The notes under the pieces were generated by a model. That model was not told where the DNA came from. It saw nothing but the letters and a program-made list of their open reading frames with translations, and searched no databases. From Bradyrhizobium algeriense (GTDB lineage Bacteria; Pseudomonadota; Alphaproteobacteria; Rhizobiales; Xanthobacteraceae): DNA of 64,000 bases. Shown in pieces: positions 1-7,077 of the stretch; within the stretch, counting starts at the first letter, position 1; each line of letters starts with the position of its first letter. The translations under genes and the position numbers were made by a program. The DNA lies in contig NZ_PYCN01000024.1 of assembly GCF_003062295.1 (NCBI RefSeq), positions 41,449 through 105,448 of the forward strand, read 5' to 3'.

Positions 1-239
1 TCGTAATCGCGCTTCTTCACCAGGCTGTCGCCACGAAACCAGAAGGCGGCGGCCCGGGAAGGGCCGGTGATCTTCTCGTCGGCGATCACGCTCTCGCAGG
101 CCGCCAGGCGTGCCGTGGGTTCCGCCGTGGAATTCCGGCAGGTGTCGATATCGCCGGCCGCCCGCGCGGGGCCGGTGGCGGCAAGCATGACGAGACCCAG
201 CCATAAGGCCCGCAACATCAGCAAAACGCTCCGGCGCAT
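1..239 (-). CDS. Secreted TPR-like protein, N-terminal part (runs off left edge)
   Basis: The minus strand is open from an ATG at 239 to the window edge, giving about 79 residues. The start reads MRRSVLLMLRALWLGLVMLA and is followed by an Ala-rich cleavage region, a typical Sec signal peptide. The mature part has two Cys about 17 residues apart and a helix pattern (RAAAFWFRGDSLVKKRDYD) like the first helices of tetratricopeptide repeats in rhizobial periplasmic proteins. The rest lies outside the window. The TPR call is inference from a short segment; the signal peptide is directly visible. The gene diverges from msrA across about 230 bp that must hold both promoters. Confidence 0.55.
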   Translation of the reverse strand, partial: MRRSVLLMLRALWLGLVMLAATGPARAAGDIDTCRNSTAEPTARLAACESVIADEKITGPSRAAAFWFRGDSLVKKRDY

Positions 240-470
240 GGATTTTGGTCGCGGGGCGCGACCTGCGGTTCATTGTGGAAAGGGAAGCCCGCACCGGTCA
301 AGCGTCCCCTCTAAATGCTTGGGCAGATGGCCTTATTCACGAACTCGTGTGGCGCACGCCGTAACAATCCGCAAGCAGCGCCGTATCTTGGGCATCGGAG
401 AGAATTGAGCCGATTGCGAAACGCCGATCCCGCTCTAGACTGCCCCCAACCATTGCCGAAAGAGGAAACC

Positions 471-1187
471 ATGTCCCCTCGCCATCTCAGCCTGTCGCTG
501 TGCGCTGCCGCCATCGGCGCGCTGGCCATCGCCGCGGTCGCCATCAGCCCCTCGCGCGCCTCGGAGGAAGCCGTCATCATTCCCCCGCCCGCGCTCGACG
601 TGCAGGCGGCCGACGGCATCCAGACCGCCGTGATCGCCGGCGGCTGTTTCTGGGGCGTGCAGGGCGTGTACCAGCACACCGCCGGCGTGCTCAACGCGGT
701 GTCCGGCTATTCCGGCGGCAGCAAGATGACCGCGAACTACACCATGATCGGCACCGGCACGACCGGACACGCCGAGGCGGTCGAGATCAAATACGATCCG
801 AAAAAGATCAGCTACGGCAAGATCCTGCAGATTTTCTTCTCCGTCGTGCATGACCCGACGCAATTGAACCGCCAGGGCCCGGACACCGGCACGCAATATC
901 GTTCGGCGATCTTCACCGCCAATGACGAACAGAAGAAGGTGGCGGAGGCCTATATCGCCCAGCTCAACGCCGCCAAGGTGTACAAGAAGCCGATCGTGAC
1001 CAAGGTCGGCCCGCTGCAGGCGTTCTATGCGGCGGAGGACTATCACCAGGACTACCTGACGCTGCACCCGAACCAGCCTTATATTGTCTTCAATGACATG
1101 CCGAAGATCGAGAACCTGAAGAAGATCTTTGCGGAGAACTACATCGAGAAGCCGACGCTGGTGAGCAACGCCAAGGCTACCAATTAG
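471..1187 (+). CDS. msrA: Exported peptide-methionine (S)-S-oxide reductase MsrA
   Basis: Reduces the S epimer of methionine sulfoxide in oxidised proteins. The 238-residue product has a signal peptide (residues 1-30, ending SPSRA), so it should act in the periplasm. The family motif GGCFWGVQ puts the catalytic Cys at 59, and the late YHQDYL motif is present. I see no other Cys in the mature part, so this form lacks the usual C-terminal resolving Cys and would need an external reductant. The ATG at 471 follows an AGAGGAAACC ribosome site; an upstream in-frame extension to 315 has no such site and would bury the signal peptide. It is followed 96 bp later by msrB, separated by a palindromic repeat. 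Identification is firm; periplasmic placement is inferred. Confidence 0.93.
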   Translation: MSPRHLSLSLCAAAIGALAIAAVAISPSRASEEAVIIPPPALDVQAADGIQTAVIAGGCFWGVQGVYQHTAGVLNAVSGYSGGSKMTANYTMIGTGTTGHAEAVEIKYDPKKISYGKILQIFFSVVHDPTQLNRQGPDTGTQYRSAIFTANDEQKKVAEAYIAQLNAAKVYKKPIVTKVGPLQAFYAAEDYHQDYLTLHPNQPYIVFNDMPKIENLKKIFAENYIEKPTLVSNAKATN

Positions 1188-1194
1188 TACGCTC

Positions 1195-1268
1195 GTCATT
1201 CCGGAATGGTCCGAAGGACCATATCCGGAATCTCGAGATTCCGGGTTCGCTTCGCGCCCCGGAATGAC
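1195..1268. repeat. Palindromic intergenic repeat, family A (copy 1)
   Basis: A GTCATTCCGG...CCGGAATGAC inverted repeat with internal CTCGAGATTCCGGGTTCG. The same ends and core recur at 63774-63870. It lies between msrA and msrB, so it may form a hairpin in the transcript between the two genes. Confidence 0.8.
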
Positions 1269-1283
1269 AACGAGGGAGATTGC

Positions 1284-1694
1284 ATGTCCGACACCAAAAC
1301 ATCCGGCAAGGTCGTCAAGAGCGAGGCCGAGTGGCGCAAGGAATTGTCACCGATGCAGTACGCCGTGCTGCGCGAGAAGGCGACCGAGCGGCCGTTCTCC
1401 GGCGAATATGAGCACGAGCATCGCAAGGGCACCTATACCTGCGCCGGCTGCGGCCAGACGCTGTTCGAATCCGACGCCAAGTTCGACTCCGGCTGCGGCT
1501 GGCCGAGCTTCACAGCGCCCGCCGTGGACAGCCATGTCGACGAGGAGCGCGATGTCAGCCACGGCATGGTCCGCACTGAAGTTTTGTGCTCGAAATGCAA
1601 CGGCCATCTCGGCCACGTCTTCCCCGATGGCCCCGGCCCGACCGGCCTGCGCTACTGCATCAACTCGGCGGCCTTGAAGCTGCAGCCGAAATAG
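1284..1694 (+). CDS. msrB: Peptide-methionine (R)-S-oxide reductase MsrB
   Basis: Reduces the R epimer of methionine sulfoxide, complementing MsrA. The 136-residue protein has the zinc pairs CAGC (Cys53, Cys56) and CSKC (Cys102, Cys105), the GCGWPSF motif (Cys71, possible resolving Cys) and the catalytic Cys125 in RYCINS. No signal peptide is visible, so unlike MsrA this copy looks cytoplasmic. The ATG at 1284 follows GAGGGAGATTGC, a good ribosome site; a longer in-frame reading from 1206 would translate the palindromic repeat and is rejected. A strong terminator follows at 1723. Confidence 0.95.
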   Translation: MSDTKTSGKVVKSEAEWRKELSPMQYAVLREKATERPFSGEYEHEHRKGTYTCAGCGQTLFESDAKFDSGCGWPSFTAPAVDSHVDEERDVSHGMVRTEVLCSKCNGHLGHVFPDGPGPTGLRYCINSAALKLQPK

Positions 1695-1722
1695 TTTCGG
1701 CAGAGGTCGAACTTGTTCCAAT

Positions 1723-1762
1723 CCCCGCGCGACCAAGGGCTGGTCGCGCGGGGATTTTGTTT
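1723..1762 (+). terminator. Rho-independent terminator after msrB
   Basis: A 13-bp perfect stem (CCCCGCGCGACCA / TGGTCGCGCGGGG) with a 5-nt loop is followed by ATTTTGTTT. It begins 28 bp after the msrB stop. Confidence 0.85.
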
Positions 1763-1817
1763 GGTGGGACACTTTTCCCGGTTTGCCCGGCGCGCAAACT
1801 TCAAGGAAAATTTCGAA

Positions 1818-2192
1818 ATGCACATTTCCAAACGTCTGCTGTGCGGTCTGGGGCTTGCCGCCCTCATCATGGAGAGCGTCGTGATCCAGCCTGCCCTTGC
1901 CGCCGACAAGGTCTCCCTGTTCAAAATCATCACCGCCAAGGACGAAATCGTGATCGGGATCAGCGAGGGCGATCTTGCCCAGATCGAAGGCCAGAACGCC
2001 GGCGGCGTCGCCAAAATGCTGGTCGCCAAGGGTTCGATGAGCGCGTGGCAATATGCGGTGCGCAAATCCGCCGGCGGCGATCTCGAGCAGGCGCCGCTGC
2101 ACAAGATCGGCCTGATCGCCAGCGATAGCCTTCGCGTCGAGCCCTATGCGACGCCGTTGAAGGTGCTGCCGATCGACGAGACGAAGAAATGA
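1818..2192 (+). CDS. Conserved hypothetical secreted protein (124 aa)
   Basis: I do not recognise a function. The start MHISKRLLCGLGLAALIMES leads to a cleavable signal peptide ending PALA|ADK at about residue 30, so the mature protein of about 95 residues should be periplasmic. The mature part is soluble and Cys-free, alternating short beta-prone segments (VSLFKIITAKDEIVIGI) with charged turns. The ATG at 1818 is preceded by an AAGGAAAATTTCGAA purine stretch. The earlier in-frame start at 1713 is unlikely because that extension would run through the msrB terminator. A large palindromic repeat follows at once. Confidence 0.7.
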   Translation: MHISKRLLCGLGLAALIMESVVIQPALAADKVSLFKIITAKDEIVIGISEGDLAQIEGQNAGGVAKMLVAKGSMSAWQYAVRKSAGGDLEQAPLHKIGLIASDSLRVEPYATPLKVLPIDETKK

Positions 2193-2198
2193 CTTCTT

Positions 2199-2330
2199 CC
2201 CTTCTCCCCTTGTGGGAGAAGGTGGATCGCTGACGCGAAGCGGCAGCGAGACGGATGAGGGGTCTGTCTCCGCGGAGAGAACCCCTCATCCGGCGCTGCG
2301 CGCCACCTTCTCCCACAAGGGGAGAAGGGA
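2199..2330. repeat. Palindromic intergenic repeat, family B (paired hairpin form)
   Basis: Outer arms CCCTTCTCCCCTTGTGGG and CCCACAAGGGGAGAAGGG bracket an inner ATGAGGGGT...ACCCCTCAT pair. Another full copy is at 57902-58042, related copies at 46779-46901 and 43207-43243, and a single-hairpin copy at 56504-56530. It starts just after the preceding gene's stop. Confidence 0.85.
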
Positions 2331-2442
2331 AGTGTGCTCCCCCATCCGGCGGATCGACCAAGGACTTGCGGCCTGGAATATGCTTTGATCCGTTCCGCGG
2401 GGGCGTTTTGGGGGACGCCCGCGGGCCTTCGCGGAGCGCGCC

Positions 2443-2607
2443 ATGTCGCTTGGAACGATACTCGTCATTATCCTGATCATATTCCTCCTCGGCGGCTTCT
2501 CCGGCCGGTTCGGCGGCTATGGCTACGGCCGCGGCCATTCCACGATGGGCCTCGGTGGCGTGATTTTAATCGTGCTTCTCATCCTGCTCCTGCTCGGCAA
2601 GCTATGA
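2443..2607 (+). CDS. DUF3309 small membrane protein (54 aa)
   Basis: A 54-codon gene, short enough to be skipped by length filters. It begins MSLGTILVIILIIFLLGGFS, has a Gly/Tyr-rich linker (GRFGGYGYGRGHSTMG), and ends in a second hydrophobic segment GGVILIVLLILLLLGKL. Two membrane segments, a glycine linker and a terminal LLLGK-type ending match the DUF3309 family of very small alphaproteobacterial membrane proteins, whose function is unknown. The ribosome site is weak (GCGGAGCGCGCC before ATG). Family assignment is from memory of the pattern. Confidence 0.72.
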   Translation: MSLGTILVIILIIFLLGGFSGRFGGYGYGRGHSTMGLGGVILIVLLILLLLGKL

Positions 2608-2832
2608 GCCTCATAAGCCATTGAAATAACTTGAATTAATTTGTGTTCCACGCAGTCATGCGTGGATTCATCATCACCCCCGATGTCAGGCTTCAGGGGT
2701 CGCATTTCCGTCAAAGAAGCTTATATTAGGACCTGAAATGACGTGCACGGCGCGGCCCCGCCATAGTGGCCCACCGTCATCCAATCCCCATTGCTCACAC
2801 GCAAGAGCCGAAAAAGATTGAGGTCACCGTCC

Positions 2833-3117
2833 ATGCGTCCCTTCAGCTACAACACCGCCGCCGAACTGTTTCCCGCCGCGATCCGCAAGAAGAAGCGGGC
2901 TGGTTTCGCCTATCGGCGTTTTGGCACCGCGGCGGAAGCAGTTCGCTTCGCGATCGAGGAGCTGCCGGCGGACTCGCTGAATGGCGCCTACCTGCAGGTC
3001 GAGGAAGCCCGCTTCGACCAGAGCGGCATCCGCACGCTCTATGAAAGCGAAGCCTTCCCGCTGCCGCGCCGTCCGCGTGCGCCCGCCAGCGCCGAAGACA
3101 AGGCCGACGCGGCCTGA
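2833..3117 (+). CDS. Conserved hypothetical basic protein (94 aa)
   Basis: No function recognised. The protein starts MRPFSYNTAAELFPAAIRKK, is rich in Arg/Lys and aromatic residues near the N-terminus, and continues with an amphipathic part (AAEAVRFAIEELPADSL) and a Pro/Arg-rich tail ending EDKADAA. There is no signal peptide or membrane segment. The pattern is like small cytoplasmic proteins widespread in Bradyrhizobium. I chose the ATG at 2833 because the family-like sequence begins there; an ATG at 2791 would add 14 unrelated residues. A clear terminator follows at 3141, supporting a monocistronic transcript. Confidence 0.65.
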   Translation: MRPFSYNTAAELFPAAIRKKKRAGFAYRRFGTAAEAVRFAIEELPADSLNGAYLQVEEARFDQSGIRTLYESEAFPLPRRPRAPASAEDKADAA

Positions 3118-3140
3118 CATTCCGCCATCGATAAATCGAC

Positions 3141-3173
3141 TGCCCTCGGAGCATCTCCGAGGGCATGTTTTTT
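3141..3173 (+). terminator. Rho-independent terminator after the 94-residue gene
   Basis: A perfect 10-bp stem TGCCCTCGGA / TCCGAGGGCA with a 5-nt loop is followed by TGTTTTTT, 23 bp after the stop codon. Confidence 0.88.
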
Positions 3174-3199
3174 GGCGACATCTTTTCCAGCGTCATGCG

Positions 3200-3736
3200 T
3201 CAGCGCGGCTGCTTGTCGAGCCAGCGCTTGAGCATGCGCACGTTGCGGACGTTGGCGCGGAACATGACGTCGAAGGCGTCGCCAGCGACCGGCACCAGGC
3301 CGACCACGCCGTCAACCGCGACATTGCCCAGCATCCGCGCCGTGATGTGCCAGGGCGCGCCGAGCGCACGCGCCTCGCGCACCACCCACAGCGCAATCGC
3401 CGTCGTGATGATGTCGCCGACCACGGGGATCAGGCCGATCAGCCCATCGATGCCGTAGCGGAATTTGGTGCCGGGCACGATGAAGGCCACGTCCAGCAGT
3501 TTGGCGATGGCATCGAGCCGCGCCAGCCGCTGCTCCCGCGTCAGATCGCCGAACGGATTGGCGGCGGAATGGCCGAAATCGAACCGCAAGCCCTCGAACT
3601 GCGTGTGCAGGTTCGCCTCGGGGAGCTCGCGCCCCTCCTGGTCGATGACCGGGCCGCGCCCGGGCGCGCGCGTCCGGGAAGACTGCCCGGAGCGTGAACG
3701 GTGCGGCGTATAGATATCGTCGTTTGACATGGCCAT
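3200..3736 (-). CDS. DUF4112 domain protein (178 aa)
   Basis: The N-terminal 60 residues are polar and Arg/Pro-rich. The rest matches the DUF4112 pattern: an amphipathic LDAIAKLLDVAFIVPGTKFR helix, then hydrophobic segments around DGLIGLIPVVGDIITTAIAL and DGVVGLVPVAGDAFDVMF. The repeated G-(L/V)-x-P-V-(V/A)-G-D motif is characteristic and points to an integral membrane protein with two hairpin-like membrane segments. Function is unknown. The gene stands alone, facing the + strand terminator at 3141. The start could be the Met at residue 3 (3730) instead of 3736. Confidence 0.8.
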   Translation of the reverse strand: MAMSNDDIYTPHRSRSGQSSRTRAPGRGPVIDQEGRELPEANLHTQFEGLRFDFGHSAANPFGDLTREQRLARLDAIAKLLDVAFIVPGTKFRYGIDGLIGLIPVVGDIITTAIALWVVREARALGAPWHITARMLGNVAVDGVVGLVPVAGDAFDVMFRANVRNVRMLKRWLDKQPR

Positions 3737-3801
3737 CAGATGGTAATGTGAATGCGGGGTGCAAGTTGCGTCAAATTATCACTGCGTATTATCGCCGCCG
3801 T

Positions 3802-3894
3802 CGGCGTCAGGCCGAAGCGGCGGCGGAAGCAGCGGTTGAAATAGGACAGGTCGTTGAAGCGGCATGCGCCAGCAAGTCCGCCGCCTTGCGCAAC
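3802..3894 (-). pseudogene. Remnant of an AraC-family regulator (C-terminal helix-turn-helix)
   Basis: On the minus strand the frame reads FNDLSYFNRCFRRRFGLTPT, the recognition helix and end of an AraC/XylS DNA-binding domain. The preceding LAGACR fits the helix before it. Only about 30 residues match. The first HTH motif and any sensor domain are absent, the frame upstream is not AraC-like, and the open frame runs into the start of the DUF4112 gene. I read it as the surviving end of a deleted regulator gene. Confidence 0.65.
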
Positions 3895-3953
3895 GCCCCG
3901 ACCCCGGCATTTACCGGATAGATCGGCCACGAAAAAAATCTATAGTTCAAGCC

Positions 3954-3986
3954 TCAACCACGGTTGAAGCGGCTCGGGGCTTTTTT
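3954..3986 (+). terminator. Possible terminator hairpin with T6 tract
   Basis: A TCAACC-AC-GGTTGA hairpin, extendable by AGCC/GGCT pairing with a bulge, sits just before GGGGCTTTTTT. No plus-strand protein gene precedes it. Confidence 0.4.
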
Positions 3987-4020
3987 CACGTAAGCGTATT
4001 ACAATCACATTGCGCATGAG

Positions 4021-4047
4021 CGGCGGGCCGAAAGGTCCGCCGTTTTT
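4021..4047 (+). terminator. Rho-independent terminator, no coding gene upstream
   Basis: A 9-bp stem CGGCGGGCC / GGTCCGCCG (one G-T pair) closed by a GAAA tetraloop and followed by TTTTT. The nearest upstream plus-strand gene already has its own terminator at 3141, so this one implies another transcript in 3.7-4.0 kb. Confidence 0.7.
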
Positions 4048-4069
4048 GCGTGGTCGGCTGGTCCTGGGT

Positions 4070-4108
4070 CGTCGTCCCTGCGTTCGCATGCGTTCGCATG
4101 GGACGACG
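4070..4108. repeat. Inverted repeat enclosing a tandem 10-mer
   Basis: Arms CGTCGTCCC (4070-4078) and GGGACGACG (4100-4108) enclose two exact copies of CGTTCGCATG (4081-4090, 4091-4100). The arms resemble the ends of the palindromes at 56348 and 57105. Confidence 0.7.
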
Positions 4109-4149
4109 GAAGAGAGCCCGTTGGCTCCACCCATCCTGCGCTCTATCGT

Positions 4150-4572
4150 TCAGGTCGAATGCGCCGCCTGCGGCGTGTCGGCGTATTTGTGCGTCAGCCA
4201 GGACGACAGCATCGCGGGCACCAGGCCGCCGACGCCATAGAGCACAAACTGCATCACGCCGGTATCCTGCCCGCGCGAGCCATAGAGCAGCGAGGCGGCG
4301 GCAAAGCCGATTGCGCCCACGATAAGTATCCGCGCCACCGGAGCAATGCGCTTGACGTGATAGAGAATGTCGTCGATGGCGCCGATCATCAGCGCCGGCA
4401 CAATGCCAAACAGATAGCTGTATGGCAGCGTCGTAACGAAGGCACCAAGGAACTTGCTGATCTCCGACCAGCTGGTTTCGGCCCAGTAACCCGATGCCAT
4501 CGAGGTCGCGAACAGCATCAGGAGCCCGCCGATGGGAGGGCCGATCGTTCCGAAGATCAGATAGCGTTTCAT
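4150..4572 (-). CDS. Small integral membrane protein (140 aa), possibly DUF5413
   Basis: Four hydrophobic stretches are visible: residues 4-26 (FGTIGPPIGGLLMLFATSM), about 40-65 (GAFVTTLPYSYLFGIVPALMIGA), about 80-97 (ARILIVGAIGFAAASLLYG) and about 108-128. The start MKRYLIFGTIGPPIGG and the PYSYLFGIVPALMIGAIDD segment resemble a family of four-helix membrane proteins in Rhizobiales that I recall as DUF5413; that name is uncertain. Function is unknown. The gene is isolated, with about 185 bp separating its start from the end of the DUF2336 gene on the same strand. Confidence 0.68.
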   Translation of the reverse strand: MKRYLIFGTIGPPIGGLLMLFATSMASGYWAETSWSEISKFLGAFVTTLPYSYLFGIVPALMIGAIDDILYHVKRIAPVARILIVGAIGFAAASLLYGSRGQDTGVMQFVLYGVGGLVPAMLSSWLTHKYADTPQAAHST

Positions 4573-4758
4573 GGCGACCTCTGCGTTGAGTCTATGGATC
4601 GAGAAGACTCACCATCGGACCAACCGCGCGCTTCCGTAACCGGACATGATCCGGCTTCTCATCAACGCCCTGGTCGCAGGCAATTTCAAATCCAGTCAGG
4701 ATGGAGTCAAGGGGCAAGCAGCCTTCCATGCAACCTTCGCGCGTCTGCGAAGGCGACG

Positions 4759-5895
4759 TCAAGCAGGCTGGCTCACCTTCTTGCCCGCCGTCGGCGCCGC
4801 GGCAGGCTCATTCTTCCTGGCCAGAATCCGATCCGACCCCCATCGAATGGTCCATTGCGCCACCGACAGCAACAACGACTCAAACACCGCCACGCATTGT
4901 TCGAGTTCCCGGTCGGTGGATGGCGGGCAATTGGGGCGGTTGCGGACAATCATCGTCGTGGTCGACCAGGTCAGCCGCGCGGCCTTGCAGGCAACGATCA
5001 GTCCGTACACCCGGTCGGCTTCGAGCAGGGGTTCGATCGCCTCGACCTTGACGTCGGCCTTCAAGGCAAGGGCCGCAACCACGTGCGTGTATTCGCCCCG
5101 CACCGCAAACCGGTTGACGATTGAATCACTCAGCTTGCCGGTGCGATTGAGCGCAACGACCTCGCTTTGCGCCTGGGTGTAGTCAATCGCCTTCCGGGCT
5201 ACGCCGCCCTGTGCGGCGACCGCCGCGGCGGAATTTTGGGCTTTCTGGCGCGCGACAGGCCGCGGTGCCGTCAGGAAGCGCGCGCGAACGACGTCGGCAA
5301 CCTTGCCAATGAGTTCCCGCAGCAAGCTGCCGGGAATATCCATGCGAACGCCGAGCTTTTCCGCCAGCCCTTCGTCACGCTCCGCCCGGCCCACCAGCGT
5401 CGCGTAACCGCATTCGGAGAAACGCGCGCCCGAATTCCGGGCAAGCGCGTTGGAGACGTTGACGTCGCCAAATCTCATCAGCGCGTCCGTCAGCGCTTCG
5501 TTGAGCGTCTTCCGGTCGCAGATCGCCAGCAGGTGCTGCTGGCTACGGCTTTTGACGATTTCAAGAAGGTCTGCTTCCGAAACGCAGCTGGAGCTTCTCA
5601 GCACCGGCGCGGCCACCTGGGGCTGTTCGTGGAACGCAAGCTGGCGGATGGTCTGGCGCGGGGCCCGCTCGATGGTGGAGAGCGCCTCGCTGAGCTGGAT
5701 CACGGTTGCGGCTTCCACCCGCGCGACCAGGTGGGCGAGGACGCCATCAACGGCTGCGATCTGGGAGTCGCCGAGACGGCCGACATTGGACAGGAACAGG
5801 TCCGTCACCTCGCCAAAAATCCGGGCGTCGTGCTCGGGTCCACTCTCTTCGGCGCCGTTCAATTCTTTACGCAGATCCGACGAAGCGGCGGGCAT
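4759..5895 (-). CDS. DUF2336 domain protein (378 aa)
   Basis: A soluble, mostly helical protein. The N-terminal region (IFGEVTDLFLSNVGRLGDSQ, AAVDGVLAHLVARVEAAT) and helical-repeat segments such as APRQTIRQLAFHEQPQVAAPVL are typical of DUF2336, a HEAT-like family common in Rhizobiales. A central Ala-rich linker (residues about 215-235) leads to a C-terminal helical part and a Lys/Ala-rich tail. There is no signal peptide or membrane segment. Function is not established; the repeat architecture suggests protein-protein binding. It is monocistronic, followed by a gap of about 730 bp on its upstream side. Confidence 0.72.
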   Translation of the reverse strand: MPAASSDLRKELNGAEESGPEHDARIFGEVTDLFLSNVGRLGDSQIAAVDGVLAHLVARVEAATVIQLSEALSTIERAPRQTIRQLAFHEQPQVAAPVLRSSSCVSEADLLEIVKSRSQQHLLAICDRKTLNEALTDALMRFGDVNVSNALARNSGARFSECGYATLVGRAERDEGLAEKLGVRMDIPGSLLRELIGKVADVVRARFLTAPRPVARQKAQNSAAAVAAQGGVARKAIDYTQAQSEVVALNRTGKLSDSIVNRFAVRGEYTHVVAALALKADVKVEAIEPLLEADRVYGLIVACKAARLTWSTTTMIVRNRPNCPPSTDRELEQCVAVFESLLLSVAQWTIRWGSDRILARKNEPAAAPTAGKKVSQPA

Positions 5896-6624
5896 GGCTA
5901 TCCCACCTCCGCATCGGTCGTGCCGGCTCGCCGCATGACCCCGTTTCCGCCGGCTCGCGTCATGCCTTCAGGCCCACGGTTCGGAACGCTTCCAGTGGCC
6001 GCGCCATCGCAGGGATGGCCGGGGTCGTCGTGGATCCATCTGTAGCGGAATGAACAAGCATTTGGGCGCCATTCGAAAGGCCGGTGTCGGCAGCCTTTTC
6101 ACTCCAACGAAAGCAACGAGCCGGGTGCGAGCAATAGCCACCGATCGTACCCGGGCTTCCCTAACGGGTGGTTGTTTCGAACCCGGGATTATCCGCATTT
6201 GTACTAAGTTTTGTGGCGTGGAAGGCGAGCCCGGCCGGCTGGGGCCCGCCGGGCCGGGCAATATCCGCCTTCGGCCCCAGGGATCGCAGGGTCAGGGAAG
6301 GCGCGCCATGGAAGGGTTGGGTAGCGGGCCCGCATCTGTTCCTTCTTCGAAAACCGCGTTGTCGCGCATCTGCGCTTCGGTCGACGTGTCGCGCACGCAA
6401 CAGTTAGGAAAGTGTTGACGCGAGCCATTGCAGCTTCACAGCATTGGCGCATAATTCGTTGCGGGGCGGCGCAGCACTTTTGATTCGAACATCGGCAGAA
6501 TTCGAGCAACCACACACCGGGTGATTCCCGGGTGATGGATGACGTGTGCGGCAGCGCAAGCCGCGTGCAGCGCCCCCAATGAACAGCGGCCAGCACCGCG
6601 CGCGCAACCTTGGGGATCGCATCG
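5896..6624. other. Long intergenic stretch without a recognisable gene
   Basis: About 730 bp. Open frames here are short and show no family features. It contains a GC-rich inverted repeat near 6224-6260 (GCCCGGCCGG / CCGGGCCGGGC) and a GTTTCGAACCC at about 6173 that looks like a tRNA T-arm but has no matching tRNA body. It must hold promoters for the DUF2336 gene (minus) and the small gene at 6625 (plus). Confidence 0.5.
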
Positions 6625-6894
6625 ATGACTTTCCACCGTACAAGCAGGATCGCACTTCTCGTCGCCATCGCCTGCGCGGCGACGGCGCTTTTCGCCCGCC
6701 CGAACCTCGCCTTCTCGTCGGAGGCGCAGCAAATGTGCACCGGCGACGCCATGCGGCTATGCGGCCATGAAGTCCCCAACGTCCAGCGAATCACCGCCTG
6801 CATGGTCAAGCAACGCGCGAATCTCAGTCCGGGCTGCCGCGCCGTGATGGACCGCGAGCACGCCGCACGGAGGCGAGCCGCCACCGCCGAGTGA
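6625..6894 (+). CDS. Small secreted Cys-repeat protein (89 aa)
   Basis: MTFHRTSRIALLVAIACAAT begins a signal peptide. The mature part carries one repeat of the form C-x3-AMRLCGHEVPNVQRITACM-x10-C (four Cys), the cysteine-rich-repeat pattern found in many small Bradyrhizobium periplasmic proteins and distantly in the eukaryotic GLG1 protein. Function is unknown. The tail ends HAARRRAATAE. I chose the ATG at 6625; a TTG at 6610 would add five residues and cannot be excluded. The gene converges on the 540-residue membrane protein, with a perfect hairpin between them. Confidence 0.72.
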   Translation: MTFHRTSRIALLVAIACAATALFARPNLAFSSEAQQMCTGDAMRLCGHEVPNVQRITACMVKQRANLSPGCRAVMDREHAARRRAATAE

Positions 6895-6986
6895 TCGGCC
6901 GCTGCGCTCGAAGACGAACGCGAACGGCCTCAGCCGGATGATGTGCAATGCTGAGGCTGTCTTCCTGCTGGATTCTTTACCCGCGC

Positions 6987-7014
6987 AGGAGATCGATTTA
7001 ACGATCGATCTCCT
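6987..7014. terminator. Perfect 11-bp-stem hairpin between convergent genes
   Basis: AGGAGATCGAT - TTAACG - ATCGATCTCCT is a perfect inverted repeat between the converging gene ends at 6894 and 7078. There is no T tract on either side, so it may act as an RNA 3'-end structure rather than a classical terminator. Confidence 0.45.
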
Positions 7015-7077
7015 GGCTCAACGGAGATCAGCTCAGGCTGAGAGCGCATCCGCTGCGCTCCAGCCACTCCCCCAGAG

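Noticed and set aside
315..470. N-terminal extension of MsrA from 315
   Set aside because: The extra 52 residues have no family similarity and would place the signal peptide inside the protein; the ATG at 471 has a good ribosome site.
4081..4100. CRISPR-like tandem repeat
   Set aside because: Two abutting copies of a 10-mer within an inverted repeat; no spacers and no cas genes.
6165..6200. tRNA-like GTTTCGAACCC segment
   Set aside because: It resembles a T-arm only. I could not find matching acceptor, D and anticodon arms at the proper distances on either strand.
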